In this document: positions 8,786-18,014 of the stretch, one piece after another
Layout: every line of letters starts with the position of its first letter
Position numbering within the stretch: the first letter of the stretch is position 1
Source of the DNA: Rothia uropygialis
GTDB lineage: Bacteria; Actinomycetota; Actinomycetes; Actinomycetales; Micrococcaceae
Assembly (NCBI RefSeq): GCF_004137765.1
Contig: NZ_NOIS01000001.1
Coordinates: forward strand, 558,001-622,000
Direction: 5' to 3'
Length of the DNA stretch: 64,000 bases
Made by a program: the position numbers and the translations under genes
The notes under the pieces: model-generated
Seen by the model: the letters and a program-made list of their open reading frames with translations, nothing else
Database searches by the model: none
What the model was told of the DNA's origin: nothing

Positions 8786-11700
8786 ATGAGCCCCAAGAAT
8801 CCTCTCGCGAGCCGTCTCCCGTCCCGGTCTCATCGTGCCACTTTGGTCCTGGGCGCGCCAGGAACCGGCAAGACCAGCAGTCTGATTGAACGTGCATTCG
8901 ATCATGTGGGAGGCAGCGAAGCAGAGGGTGCATCGGCGGAGGAGATTCTTCTCCTTGCCCCTACGCGTACCCTTGCGGATCAGTTGCGCGATGGGTTCTC
9001 CCACAAGCTGTCCGCGACCATTTCCACTCCGCCGGCGAGGGCTTGGCATTCTTACGCATTCGACATCCTGCGGCGGGCACACGCCGAAGGACTCCTGGAA
9101 GGAGTGGAATTCGAGCCTCGGTTGCTCACCGGACCGGAACAAGACGTTCTGATCGGAGAAATGCTGCTGGCCCACTCGAACGGTCTAGGAAAACAGCCGC
9201 CGTGGCCCGAGGACCTGAAGGAAGCTCTGGATACGCGAGGATTCCGCCGTGAAATCCGTGAGTTCTTGGACCGTTGCGCAGAATTTGATCTCAGCCCGGA
9301 CCGGGTCCGAGAGTTGGGGAATGCACTGAACCATCCGGAGTGGGTTGCAGCCTCGGACTTCCGTGTGGAATACGAACAGCTGAGGCGGCTGAGGATGCCG
9401 CAGGCCTACGACCCCTCGGCACTGATCCACCAGGCCGCTAATTTCCTCGAGAGCAACCCTGAGTTCTTGGCCAAAGAGCATGAGCGCTTGCGTCTGATCC
9501 TGGTCGATGACCTCCAGGAGGCTACACCGGCCATCATGAGGCTCCTCGAGTCGATGGCACCGGCGGCCGCAGTCAACCCGCCCCAACTGGTGATGACCGC
9601 TTGCACGGATACTGTGGTCCAGGGGTTCCGTGGAGCCCGGCCCGAGGTCTTGGCGGAACTAGGATCCCGGCTCAAGGCTTACCCTGAGATAGAAACCCTA
9701 CGACTCGATCGACAGCACAGGCTGCCGAGCCCCATAGCGGATTCCCTGCGTCGCGTGAGCGAGAGAATTCCAGTGGTTGCCAGAGCACGTCACGATCGCT
9801 CGCCCGAACCATCGGAAGCTGTACTCGCACGATCGGCTCGAGCCGGGATCACGATCCGCCTGACGGCTTCTGCCCAGCACGAATTGAGGCTCATCTCGCA
9901 AGGTATTCTCGAGGAGCATGTGAAAGGCGGTCGTCCGCTCGGGGACATGGCCGTGGTCGTGAGAGACGGCGCCTCATTGGCGAGGATCAAGCGCCACCTG
10001 GAATCCGACGGAATCCCGGTATCCATCCCGGTGGCAGAGACACCCTTGCGAGAGGAACCTGCGGTTCGCCCGTTCCTGGATGCCCTGTGGCTGGCCAGCG
10101 GCGAACACGGTCCGGCGGATATTTCCAGGGCACTTTCGCTTCTGACCTCGAGGCTCGGTGGGGCCAGCCCGAACACGGTCAGACGTATCCGTCAGTCGCT
10201 GAGAGCAGCAGAATTGAGACGGGGCGGAACTCGCTCGAGTGACGAGCTCATCGTAGAAGTCCTCAACGGGAGCGTGGGTGCCTCGACCCTGACTGCAGAA
10301 CCTCACCGCAATTCTTCGGATGCTTCTGGCCTCCGGACCGACGAACCTCTTGAGAGGTTGCACTCCGTGTTGAGCGCCGGAAAACGGGCCATGGAAGAGG
10401 AAACATCCACCGCTGAAACCGTGTTGTGGGCACTGTGGGAAACCAGTGGGCTCGCCCAGGAGTGGCTCAGTACATCCAAGGGAACCGGCCCGGCCGCTCA
10501 ACGCGCGCATCGTGATCTCGATGCCATGCTCGCACTTTTCGAAACTGCTGAGCGTTATGTGGACCAGCAACCGGGTGCGGGCGCGAGGGAATTCCTGGAA
10601 TACATCGACAGCCAGGACCTTCCCATGGATACTTTGGCTCCCCGCTCTACGAGCCACGCCTCGGTTGCGCTGGTGACACCCGCTTCTGCGGCGGGCCGCG
10701 AATGGGCCTGGGTGCACGTCGCGTCAGTACAGCAGGGGAGCTGGCCGAACACGACGCTACGCGGCGGTCTCCTGAGCACACCGGAACTCTCCGACGTGGT
10801 ACTCCTAGGCGTAGAGCAAGCAGTTCGCGTGACCCGTAGGAACCGTCTGCGAGAAACCCGGTACGACGAACTTCGAATGTTCGCGACCGCCATCAGCAGA
10901 TGTACGTCGCAACTGGTCGTCAGCGCGGTCGCGAATGAGGAGGATGAGCCGAGCGAGTTCCTCGACATCCTTGATCCCGTGGCCATGACGGAAGCGGTCG
11001 TGAGCCCAGTCAGGCGCCCTATGACGATGCGAGGACTGATCGCGGAACTTCGATTGTGGGCGCAATCCGCGGATCATCCCGGGCTCGCTTTCCGGGCCGC
11101 AGAACAACTCGCGCGCCTTGCTCAAGAGCCACAGTCACCGGAATCCAGAGGCAACGGGAACAGGCGGGGCCAAGAGATGGTGGGCATTCCGGGGGCTCAT
11201 CCACGGGATTGGTGGGGGCTTGCTCCCCTGACCGATGAGAGCGCACCCCTCAATGTCAATGATCCGGTTCCGGTCTCACCCTCCAAACTCGAAACCATTC
11301 GGCGTTCGCCCCTCGATTGGTTCGTCAGTTCCGCTGGCGGGGAACCGGCAACCGACCTGTCCAGGTCGGTCGGAAACCTGATCCACGAGATCGCCCAGGA
11401 CATGCCGGATGCCCCAGGTCATGAACTGGAAGAGGAACTCGGGCGACGGTTCGGGGCGCTAGGGTTGTCGGATACATGGGAGACCCGGGTCGTCTACGAA
11501 CGAGCCGTAACCATGATCCGTAAATTTGCCGCGTATGCAGTGGACTCCCGTGCCTCGTTCGGGCGGAAACTCATCGGCGTCGAAGGCGCCTTCGAAGTGC
11601 TCGTTCCGGGGCCCGCGAGGGATGCCCTGCTGTCCGGAAGGGTCGATCGTCTCGAAATCGATGAATTGGGCCGTTATGTCGTGATCGACCTCAAAACGGG

Positions 11701-12106
11701 CAAGAGTGCTCCGTCGGCCGCGGACGTCACGCAGCATCCGCAGCTTGCTGCGTATCAGGTCGCGCTCGAGGCCGGCGCCGGAACGGTGATGTTCGATCAC
11801 GATGAGCCTGCATCTGTCCGTGAAACACCCCTGAGGTTCGACGGAGCCAGTGTCACCGAGCTGTCTGGGGGAGCTGCGCTGGTTCAGCTGGGAACCTCCA
11901 CCAAGGCGTACAAGGTCCAGGCCCAAGAACCATTGACAGAAGAGGATTCCTGGGCCGTTGACCTGATCCGAAAATGTGCCGAGCTCGTGGCTCATGAGCG
12001 GTTCCAGGCACGGCACACGGATTCGGCCGGGGGATTCGGCCTCACATGCCGTCTTCCGGAAATATGTCCCTTGTGTTCGTCAGGAAGGCAGGTCACGCAA
12101 CCGTGA
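8786..12106 (+). CDS. adnA: AdnA-like subunit of the AdnAB helicase-nuclease
   Basis: First gene of a pair matching mycobacterial AdnA-AdnB, the heterodimeric motor-nuclease that resects double-strand breaks. The 1106 residues hold a UvrD-type motor with Walker A GAPGTGKTSS (about residues 23-32). Its motif II reads VDDLQEA, with Asp where active superfamily I helicases have Glu, and motif III (CTDTVVQGFRGA) is also divergent, so the motor may be weak. A RecB/AddB-type nuclease follows (GRVDRLE...VIDLKTGK...QLAAYQ, about 952-990), with C-terminal Cys in TCRLPEICPLCSSG like an iron-staple. Overlap with the next gene and synteny with nudC and uvrD2 support the name. No clear ribosome site precedes the ATG. 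Confidence 0.85.
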   Translation: MSPKNPLASRLPSRSHRATLVLGAPGTGKTSSLIERAFDHVGGSEAEGASAEEILLLAPTRTLADQLRDGFSHKLSATISTPPARAWHSYAFDILRRAHAEGLLEGVEFEPRLLTGPEQDVLIGEMLLAHSNGLGKQPPWPEDLKEALDTRGFRREIREFLDRCAEFDLSPDRVRELGNALNHPEWVAASDFRVEYEQLRRLRMPQAYDPSALIHQAANFLESNPEFLAKEHERLRLILVDDLQEATPAIMRLLESMAPAAAVNPPQLVMTACTDTVVQGFRGARPEVLAELGSRLKAYPEIETLRLDRQHRLPSPIADSLRRVSERIPVVARARHDRSPEPSEAVLARSARAGITIRLTASAQHELRLISQGILEEHVKGGRPLGDMAVVVRDGASLARIKRHLESDGIPVSIPVAETPLREEPAVRPFLDALWLASGEHGPADISRALSLLTSRLGGASPNTVRRIRQSLRAAELRRGGTRSSDELIVEVLNGSVGASTLTAEPHRNSSDASGLRTDEPLERLHSVLSAGKRAMEEETSTAETVLWALWETSGLAQEWLSTSKGTGPAAQRAHRDLDAMLALFETAERYVDQQPGAGAREFLEYIDSQDLPMDTLAPRSTSHASVALVTPASAAGREWAWVHVASVQQGSWPNTTLRGGLLSTPELSDVVLLGVEQAVRVTRRNRLRETRYDELRMFATAISRCTSQLVVSAVANEEDEPSEFLDILDPVAMTEAVVSPVRRPMTMRGLIAELRLWAQSADHPGLAFRAAEQLARLAQEPQSPESRGNGNRRGQEMVGIPGAHPRDWWGLAPLTDESAPLNVNDPVPVSPSKLETIRRSPLDWFVSSAGGEPATDLSRSVGNLIHEIAQDMPDAPGHELEEELGRRFGALGLSDTWETRVVYERAVTMIRKFAAYAVDSRASFGRKLIGVEGAFEVLVPGPARDALLSGRVDRLEIDELGRYVVIDLKTGKSAPSAADVTQHPQLAAYQVALEAGAGTVMFDHDEPASVRETPLRFDGASVTELSGGAALVQLGTSTKAYKVQAQEPLTEEDSWAVDLIRKCAELVAHERFQARHTDSAGGFGLTCRLPEICPLCSSGRQVTQP

Positions 12107-15100
12107 ACCGCATCGAGTATCCAGACCGGATTCGCTACTCGCCGGAAGACATCGCAACGGCTCTCGGCCACAATCTGCCGACCGAAGAACAATCGAAGAT
12201 CATCAGCGCAGATTTGTCACCGAGGCTTGTGGTTGCGGGCGCCGGCTCCGGCAAGACGGCAACGATGGTCGACCGCGTCGTGTGGTTGGTTGTCAATGGA
12301 CTGGTCCGACCCGACGAAATCCTCGGAGTCACGTTCACCAAGAAAGCTGCCGGGGAGCTCAGGCATCGCATGGCTCAGAGGTTGGTCGCGTTGCGTGAGG
12401 AAGGCCTCTACCAGCCCGAGGCCGATTCCGACGAGCCTGTTCTCGATCCCACCGTCAGCACCTATCACGCCTACGCAAAATCGTTGGTCTCGGAGTACGG
12501 ACTTCGGATCGGCGTTGAGAAGGATGCGACCCAGCTCGGACAAGCGCAATGCTTCCAGCTGGTAGCCCAGATTGTCGAGAACTGGGATGGGGAATTGCCG
12601 GAGAAGATCCCGGCGGCGTCGACCCTCATCACCGAGGTGCTTCAACTCTCGGGGGAATGTGCGGAGCACCTGCGGACCCCTGAAGAAGTCGAGGACTTCT
12701 GCCGGCGCAGCCTGTCGTCGTTGAAGAACATGCCGAACAACCACCCCAAGAAACTCAAGAAAGAAGAGAAACTCCGGGGAACCCTCGTCGAAAAGCTCGA
12801 ACAAAAACTATTGGTCGCAAGGCTGACGGAGCGGTATCGGCGTATCAAACAAGCTATGCAGGTCATGGATTTTGGCGATCTGCTTGCCTACGCCGCAACC
12901 ATGGCTCGAGGGATCGATTGCATGGGCAGCGAACAGCGTCAGCTCTATCGGGTGGTACTGCTGGACGAATTCCAGGACACGTCCCATGCGCAGATGGTCC
13001 TCTTCTCAAGTCTGTTCGGAAACGGACACAGCGTCATGGCCGTGGGAGACCCTAAACAGTCGATCTACGGGTTCCGAGGTGCCTCGGAAGGGCAGCTCTT
13101 CGACTTCTACCGTTACTTCCCTTCACCCCACCAAGACGCCGACTACTTGTCCGTAGCTTGGAGAAACGGAACACGGATACTCGACGCGGCCAATCGGATT
13201 GCGCGCCCCCTGTCCGCCCAGGGCGAATGGGTCCGCGCCGCTTCACCGGTTCACGTCCCAGACCTGGTTGCACGACCTGAGGCCCCGGAAGGCCGGCTTA
13301 TGACCGGAATATGGGGAACGGACCAAGACGAGGCCGAAGCCATCGTTTCGACCATCGCTGCGCACCGATCGGACGCTGACCTCGAGGGCCGAGAGGTTCC
13401 CAGCTCTGCGGTCCTCTGCCGAACCCGTCGTCACATGGAGACCATCCGTTTGGAATGCGAACGCCAATCGGTGCCGTATCAATTGGTTGGCCTGGGAGGG
13501 CTTGTAGAAACGCCCGAAGTAACCGACCTCGTAGCTGTCCTGCGGGTGTTGTCCGATCCGGCCCGTTCAGATTCTTTGATGCGTCTCTTGGCAGGGGCTC
13601 GCTGGCGGATCGGACCTCGGGATCTCATGGCCCTGAACGATTGGGCACGCTTCCTCGCCCGTCGACGCAAGAGATCCGTTCTCACCGGTATGGCGGAGGA
13701 CCTCGCGACACCGGAAGGTCGAATTCCAGGGGAAGAGCATCTTGTTCCGGCCGATCCACAATCCGAGTTGCATGAAGCTTCACAACGGCTCGAAGATCTC
13801 TTGCGCACCGGAGGGGACCAGAGCGAAAGCTCGAGCCTGATCGAGGCGATCGAGACCCTTCCCGAGGCAGGTTGGACCTCAGCGGCCGGCCGATCACTGA
13901 GTGCGGAGGCCAGGCAAAGACTTGTCAGGCTTCAGCAGGAGCTGGAGGAACTCCGGGGCTACTTGGGCGAGGATCTGACAAGCCTGCTGTACCACATTGA
14001 GCGTGTCACCATGTTGGACCTGGAACTCGCATCCAAGCCGGGACGGGATGTGCATCAGGCGCGAGCCAATGTAGATGCCTTTTATCAGGCAGTAGCTGAC
14101 TATTGCGCGGCTGCACCGCGCTTGGCAGCCAGCTTGGACGCCGGCTCCAGCTTCAGTGGGGCCTCGGGGACAGAGGGTCTGGAGATCACCGAACTCAAGG
14201 AGCATCGGTACACGGTGACCTCGTCGGCGACGGGAGTGACCGCTTTTCTTGCGTGGCTCGAAGCGACCATTGCCGAGGAATCCGGTCTGTCCATGCCCGT
14301 CCAGCCCTCAGAGTCGTCCGCTGTGCAGATCCTGACCGTCCACGCGGCGAAGGGCCTCGAATGGGATGAGGTCTACGTTCAAGGACTCACGGAAGGCGGG
14401 TTCCCCTCGGACAAAACCGAATCGTGGTTCTCGGATGTCGGAGCTTTACCTTGGGCGCTGCGCGGAGACACCAAATACCTGCCTGCACTCAACCTCGGAG
14501 TCGGGTCAACCCAAGAGCTCGAGGAATCCGGACAAGAATTCAGCCAGCACAATCTTGCCAGGATCGTTTCCGAGGAGCGTCGTCTGGCATATGTGGCAAC
14601 GACCAGGGCCAGGAACGTGCTCTTCCTCGCGTCAAGTCACTGGAGCGGAACCAAAGCCAAACCCAATTCGCTTTCACGATTCGTGGAGGAGATTTCCGAA
14701 GAATTCGATCCGACGTCGCCCGCCATCGAGTGGGTCAACGAGGCTCCTGTGCCGGAGGAAGGAACAAAGAACCCACAGGGCGAGCGGATTTATGCGGCCC
14801 TATGGCCCTTTGACCCGCTGACGAGGCCCTTCGTCAGCGAATGGGGGTCTGAGGAAGAACTCAACGATCTCGCCATGGCGGAAGACCACGGAGCAGCGGA
14901 ATTGGATCCGGGGCCCGTGGTATCCAGGCGCGTTGACGTCGAGAGAGCCGCGTCGCTGGTTCTGTCTCACATGCACACGGACTCCGGTACTGACTCAATG
15001 GGGCCCGCTCCCGACGCGTCGCTGAGTCTCCCATCGAACGAGTTGCCGGATCCGACGGATTGGGCCGAGGAGACAAGCCTCCTGCTGGCTCTTCACCGGG

Positions 15101-15747
15101 CTAGAGCAGACAGCGGGGGAAGCCCTGAACTGCCGACGCACCTCAGCGCATCTCTGCTCGTGGGCCTCGCGCAGGATCCGGAGAGGATCCTCGAACAGAT
15201 CCGGAGGCCAATGCCCCGCCGACCCGAAACATCGGCCCGTGCCGGAACCAGATTCCATGAATGGGTCGAGGAACACTACGGTGCCGCAGGGATGCTGGAT
15301 CTCGGAGAGGGCTTAGCCGACCCGGAAGAAGGAGACGGCGCCGGACTTGCTGCCCTGCAGGAGTCCTTCCGGACGAGCCCATGGTTCGACCGCCAGCCGT
15401 GGGCCATCGAATACCCCATCGAAACACCGCTCGCTGGCTTCACGGTCCGCGGAAGAATCGACGCGATATTCCGCAATGAGAATGCAACGGGGAAAGTCCA
15501 GTGGGAACTGGTCGACTGGAAAACCGGTCGGGTCCCCCGAGGAGCTGACCTCACGCACAAAACGGTCCAATTGGCCGTATACAAGATGGGATTCGCGCGG
15601 CTTCATGATGTTGATCCTGAAGACATCTCCGCGGCCTTCTACTACGTCGCGCACGCAAAAACCATCAGGCCCCGCAAGGTCGCGGACGAGACCGAATTGA
15701 TCGACCTGGTGAAACGCATGCAAAACACAGCTCCAGGAACGAAGTGA
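12103..15747 (+). CDS. adnB: AdnB-like subunit of the AdnAB helicase-nuclease
   Basis: Second AdnAB subunit, 1214 residues, with a full UvrD-like motor: Walker A AGAGSGKTATM (about residue 45), motif Ia TFTKKAAGELRHRM, motif II VLLDEFQDTS (about 285), motif III GDPKQSIYGFRGAS, motif V ILTVHAAKGLEWDEVYV and motif VI YVATTRARNVLF. The C-terminal nuclease has GRIDAIF and VDWKTGRVP (about residues 1120-1140), the PD-(D/E)xK pattern. All motor residues are intact, unlike the partner. The GTG at 12103 overlaps the adnA stop (GTGA); an upstream in-frame ATG at 12046 would overlap adnA by 61 bases and is less likely. Its stop lies 9 bases from the converging APH-like gene. Confidence 0.88.
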   Translation: MNRIEYPDRIRYSPEDIATALGHNLPTEEQSKIISADLSPRLVVAGAGSGKTATMVDRVVWLVVNGLVRPDEILGVTFTKKAAGELRHRMAQRLVALREEGLYQPEADSDEPVLDPTVSTYHAYAKSLVSEYGLRIGVEKDATQLGQAQCFQLVAQIVENWDGELPEKIPAASTLITEVLQLSGECAEHLRTPEEVEDFCRRSLSSLKNMPNNHPKKLKKEEKLRGTLVEKLEQKLLVARLTERYRRIKQAMQVMDFGDLLAYAATMARGIDCMGSEQRQLYRVVLLDEFQDTSHAQMVLFSSLFGNGHSVMAVGDPKQSIYGFRGASEGQLFDFYRYFPSPHQDADYLSVAWRNGTRILDAANRIARPLSAQGEWVRAASPVHVPDLVARPEAPEGRLMTGIWGTDQDEAEAIVSTIAAHRSDADLEGREVPSSAVLCRTRRHMETIRLECERQSVPYQLVGLGGLVETPEVTDLVAVLRVLSDPARSDSLMRLLAGARWRIGPRDLMALNDWARFLARRRKRSVLTGMAEDLATPEGRIPGEEHLVPADPQSELHEASQRLEDLLRTGGDQSESSSLIEAIETLPEAGWTSAAGRSLSAEARQRLVRLQQELEELRGYLGEDLTSLLYHIERVTMLDLELASKPGRDVHQARANVDAFYQAVADYCAAAPRLAASLDAGSSFSGASGTEGLEITELKEHRYTVTSSATGVTAFLAWLEATIAEESGLSMPVQPSESSAVQILTVHAAKGLEWDEVYVQGLTEGGFPSDKTESWFSDVGALPWALRGDTKYLPALNLGVGSTQELEESGQEFSQHNLARIVSEERRLAYVATTRARNVLFLASSHWSGTKAKPNSLSRFVEEISEEFDPTSPAIEWVNEAPVPEEGTKNPQGERIYAALWPFDPLTRPFVSEWGSEEELNDLAMAEDHGAAELDPGPVVSRRVDVERAASLVLSHMHTDSGTDSMGPAPDASLSLPSNELPDPTDWAEETSLLLALHRARADSGGSPELPTHLSASLLVGLAQDPERILEQIRRPMPRRPETSARAGTRFHEWVEEHYGAAGMLDLGEGLADPEEGDGAGLAALQESFRTSPWFDRQPWAIEYPIETPLAGFTVRGRIDAIFRNENATGKVQWELVDWKTGRVPRGADLTHKTVQLAVYKMGFARLHDVDPEDISAAFYYVAHAKTIRPRKVADETELIDLVKRMQNTAPGTK

Positions 15748-15756
15748 AAAGTTCCG

Positions 15757-16902
15757 CTACGGCCGGTCGACTGTGGAAATAGGCCCCGTCGGGTCCTCGC
15801 TCGGTCTTGCACGAGAAGACCCATGTCCGCTCGCACGGGCGCCGGCGTTAGCCGAAGTTCGGGCAGGTTCCCTCGAATCAGGGGTGGTCCCACGCGTCGT
15901 ATCACTCTGCGATGAAGGGGTCGCAGCCGGCCGTATGTCCGAGGTAGCCGACGAAGAAGAAATGGCCCCGGACTCTCGGAGATCATCTTCCAGCGTCCTG
16001 AGCATTGAGACGGCTTCGTCCACGGTCTCCCGGTCCTTCTGCTCGACTCCCCGTGCAAGCCACTGAGCCAGCGCAAACTCTGCGTGAAGGTAAGCTCGCC
16101 GAAGCAAATGTTGGTCGGGTGCGTGCGGAAGTTGGACAGAGTAGACCTCGATGATCGAATCCGTGAATTCCTGGTCCGGGCAACTCATCAGCCAGGAGAA
16201 ATCCAGCGCAGGATCCCCGACGTGCAGGTCATGCCATCCACGGACTGCCGTCAGCCGGGTTCCGTCCAGAACCAAATTGTCCTCGGTCAGGTCGCCATGG
16301 ACTACGGTAGGCCGGAACTGCCACATGCTCTCGTCCTCCAGCCAGGCTTCCCAACGCCGGAGGAGCGCGGACGGAACTTTGCCCGTGCTTGCCGTTCGGT
16401 CGAGTTCCGAGAGCATCCTCTTGCGGCACTGTTCGTGGGAGTACATCGGAAGGTCGGCTTCCTGAACCATCTCCGCCGGGAGAGTGTGGATTGTGGCGAC
16501 GGCTTTGCCCACCTGAGTTGCGAGGGGATCGCGTTCCGGTGACACGACGTGGGAACGCCGCGCTAGTTCTTCGATGTCCAAAACCTCCCCAGGAACCTCT
16601 GGATACACAAAAGTTTTGAGGCCACGGCTGTCAGCCGACCCCACTACCGTGGGCAATTGGAATGGGAGGCGTGCGCGCAACCCGGGAGAAAATGAATGCA
16701 GTATGACGTGCTCGGACTCGAGTCGCACACTGGCTTCATGATTCTGCGGGGCGCGCACAATCCACCGCTGGCGAGCGGAGTCGACAACGAGCGCGGAACC
16801 ATAGTCCGGGTTGTCTTCCTCGTACGCGTACGCGGCCACGGGGAAGAGGCCCGGCACTCCTGCCGAGGCCATAGCGGCTAACGTTAACGGTGTTAATTTC
16901 AC
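15757..16902 (-). CDS. APH-fold phosphotransferase-like protein
   Basis: 381-residue protein of the aminoglycoside/macrolide phosphotransferase fold. The catalytic loop is intact (VVHGDLTEDNLV, about residue 200). The following metal-binding segment reads AVRGWHDLHVGDPALDFSW, where the usual I-D-W has Arg-Gly-Trp, so the Asp equivalent to the kinase DFG Asp is absent. The last 60 or so residues are a Ser/Ala/Arg-rich low-complexity tail. Comparable proteins sit beside adnB and nudC in other Micrococcaceae as I recall them, so a housekeeping role is more likely than drug resistance; the substrate is unknown. The GTG start at 16902 gives MKLTPLTLAAMAS; ATG 16872 is the alternative. It is divergent from nudC. 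Confidence 0.75.
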   Translation of the reverse strand: MKLTPLTLAAMASAGVPGLFPVAAYAYEEDNPDYGSALVVDSARQRWIVRAPQNHEASVRLESEHVILHSFSPGLRARLPFQLPTVVGSADSRGLKTFVYPEVPGEVLDIEELARRSHVVSPERDPLATQVGKAVATIHTLPAEMVQEADLPMYSHEQCRKRMLSELDRTASTGKVPSALLRRWEAWLEDESMWQFRPTVVHGDLTEDNLVLDGTRLTAVRGWHDLHVGDPALDFSWLMSCPDQEFTDSIIEVYSVQLPHAPDQHLLRRAYLHAEFALAQWLARGVEQKDRETVDEAVSMLRTLEDDLRESGAISSSSATSDIRPAATPSSQSDTTRGTTPDSREPARTSANAGARASGHGSSRARPSEDPTGPISTVDRP

Positions 16903-16943
16903 TCGTTCAGAGTACTAGAGACAGATGGAAGCAAGCTGATCAC

Positions 16944-18014
16944 GTGAACCACCAATTTGTCACACAGCCCACACCCCCGCTTGGGCCCGATTTGCTGGGG
17001 ACATACCCCATTCGGCGCATCGACGACGGACGCCTGAGAGCCGAACTCATGGATTCAGCTCTGAGCGATTCTTCGACCCGAGTTTTGATGCTTGACCAGG
17101 GAAAAGTTCCGACGGCGTGGTCTGAGGGCCGCGCCGGTGTTGCGTGGGTTGCACCCACCGAAGGCCTCGACGTCGTCGCATATCTCGGTACGTCGGAGGA
17201 CGGGGCCCCGATACTCCTGGCTCGCGCTCCGCACACCAGGCCGGAAGACCTTCAAGCCGGTGATCCTTGGCCGGAGGAACACGAGCAGAACTCACAGATC
17301 GGGGGTGAGAACATCCAGTGGCTGGGCCTCAGGGACGCGGCTCCCGTTCTGAGCAAGGAAGAAAGCACGTGGCTGAGCATCGGGATCGCTCTCATGAACT
17401 GGCACTCCAGCTACAAATTCTGTCCCACCTGCGGTTCCCCCTGCCATCCGGACCCCACCGGGTGGGTACGAATCTGTGAATCAGAAGGTCGCGAACTCTT
17501 TCCTCGAACCGATCCGGCCGTGATTTCGGCCGTGGTCCACACGGACGACAGCGGCGTGGATCGCCTTCTCCTGGGACATTCGGCGTCCTGGCCCGAAGAT
17601 CGTTACTCGACCTTTGCGGGATTCGTCGAGTCGGGCGAGTCCCTGGAAGCTGCCGTTGCGCGGGAGATCTACGAAGAAGCGGGCGTCGAGATCGATGAAG
17701 CGACCTATCTGGGATCGCAGCCCTGGCCTTTTCCACGCTCGCTCATGCTCGGTTTCGTCGCGCATGCAACTCGGCTCGAGTCGGCCAGGCCGGACGGCAA
17801 AGAGATTTCCAGTGTTCGATGGTTCACGCGGGACGAGCTCGAGACCGCTGTCTCATCGGCGGAGATCCGCCTGCCGGACAGTGTCTCGATCGCTCATCAC
17901 CTGATCGCCAATTGGTACGGTGGACCTTTGCCTCAATCGCCAGCGGATTCTGACGACCGGGGTCCTTCCGGAGATGACTACCAATCCGATACTGAGGAGG
18001 CGACTCAGCGCTGA
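16944..18014 (+). CDS. nudC: NAD+/NADH diphosphatase NudC
   Basis: Nudix hydrolase cleaving NAD(H) to NMN(H) and AMP, and in some bacteria decapping NAD-RNA. The Nudix box is complete (GFVESGESLEAAVAREIYEEAGV, given in parts: G at about 225, REIYEEAGV at about 239). It is followed by SQPWPFPRS, the NADH-specific array (about 257). The zinc ribbon is unusual: CPTC supplies two Cys, but the second pair reads CESE, so the fourth ligand position is Glu. The in-frame upstream ATG at 16890 would run into the divergent gene; GTG 16944 with GGAAG 12 bases ahead is preferred. The stop overlaps the probable CTG start of uvrD2. Confidence 0.9.
   Translation: MNHQFVTQPTPPLGPDLLGTYPIRRIDDGRLRAELMDSALSDSSTRVLMLDQGKVPTAWSEGRAGVAWVAPTEGLDVVAYLGTSEDGAPILLARAPHTRPEDLQAGDPWPEEHEQNSQIGGENIQWLGLRDAAPVLSKEESTWLSIGIALMNWHSSYKFCPTCGSPCHPDPTGWVRICESEGRELFPRTDPAVISAVVHTDDSGVDRLLLGHSASWPEDRYSTFAGFVESGESLEAAVAREIYEEAGVEIDEATYLGSQPWPFPRSLMLGFVAHATRLESARPDGKEISSVRWFTRDELETAVSSAEIRLPDSVSIAHHLIANWYGGPLPQSPADSDDRGPSGDDYQSDTEEATQR

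Noticed and set aside
15757-16902. Antibiotic-resistance phosphotransferase
   Set aside because: The fold matches, but the metal-binding Asp is missing and the gene sits in a conserved housekeeping neighbourhood, so resistance is not supported.
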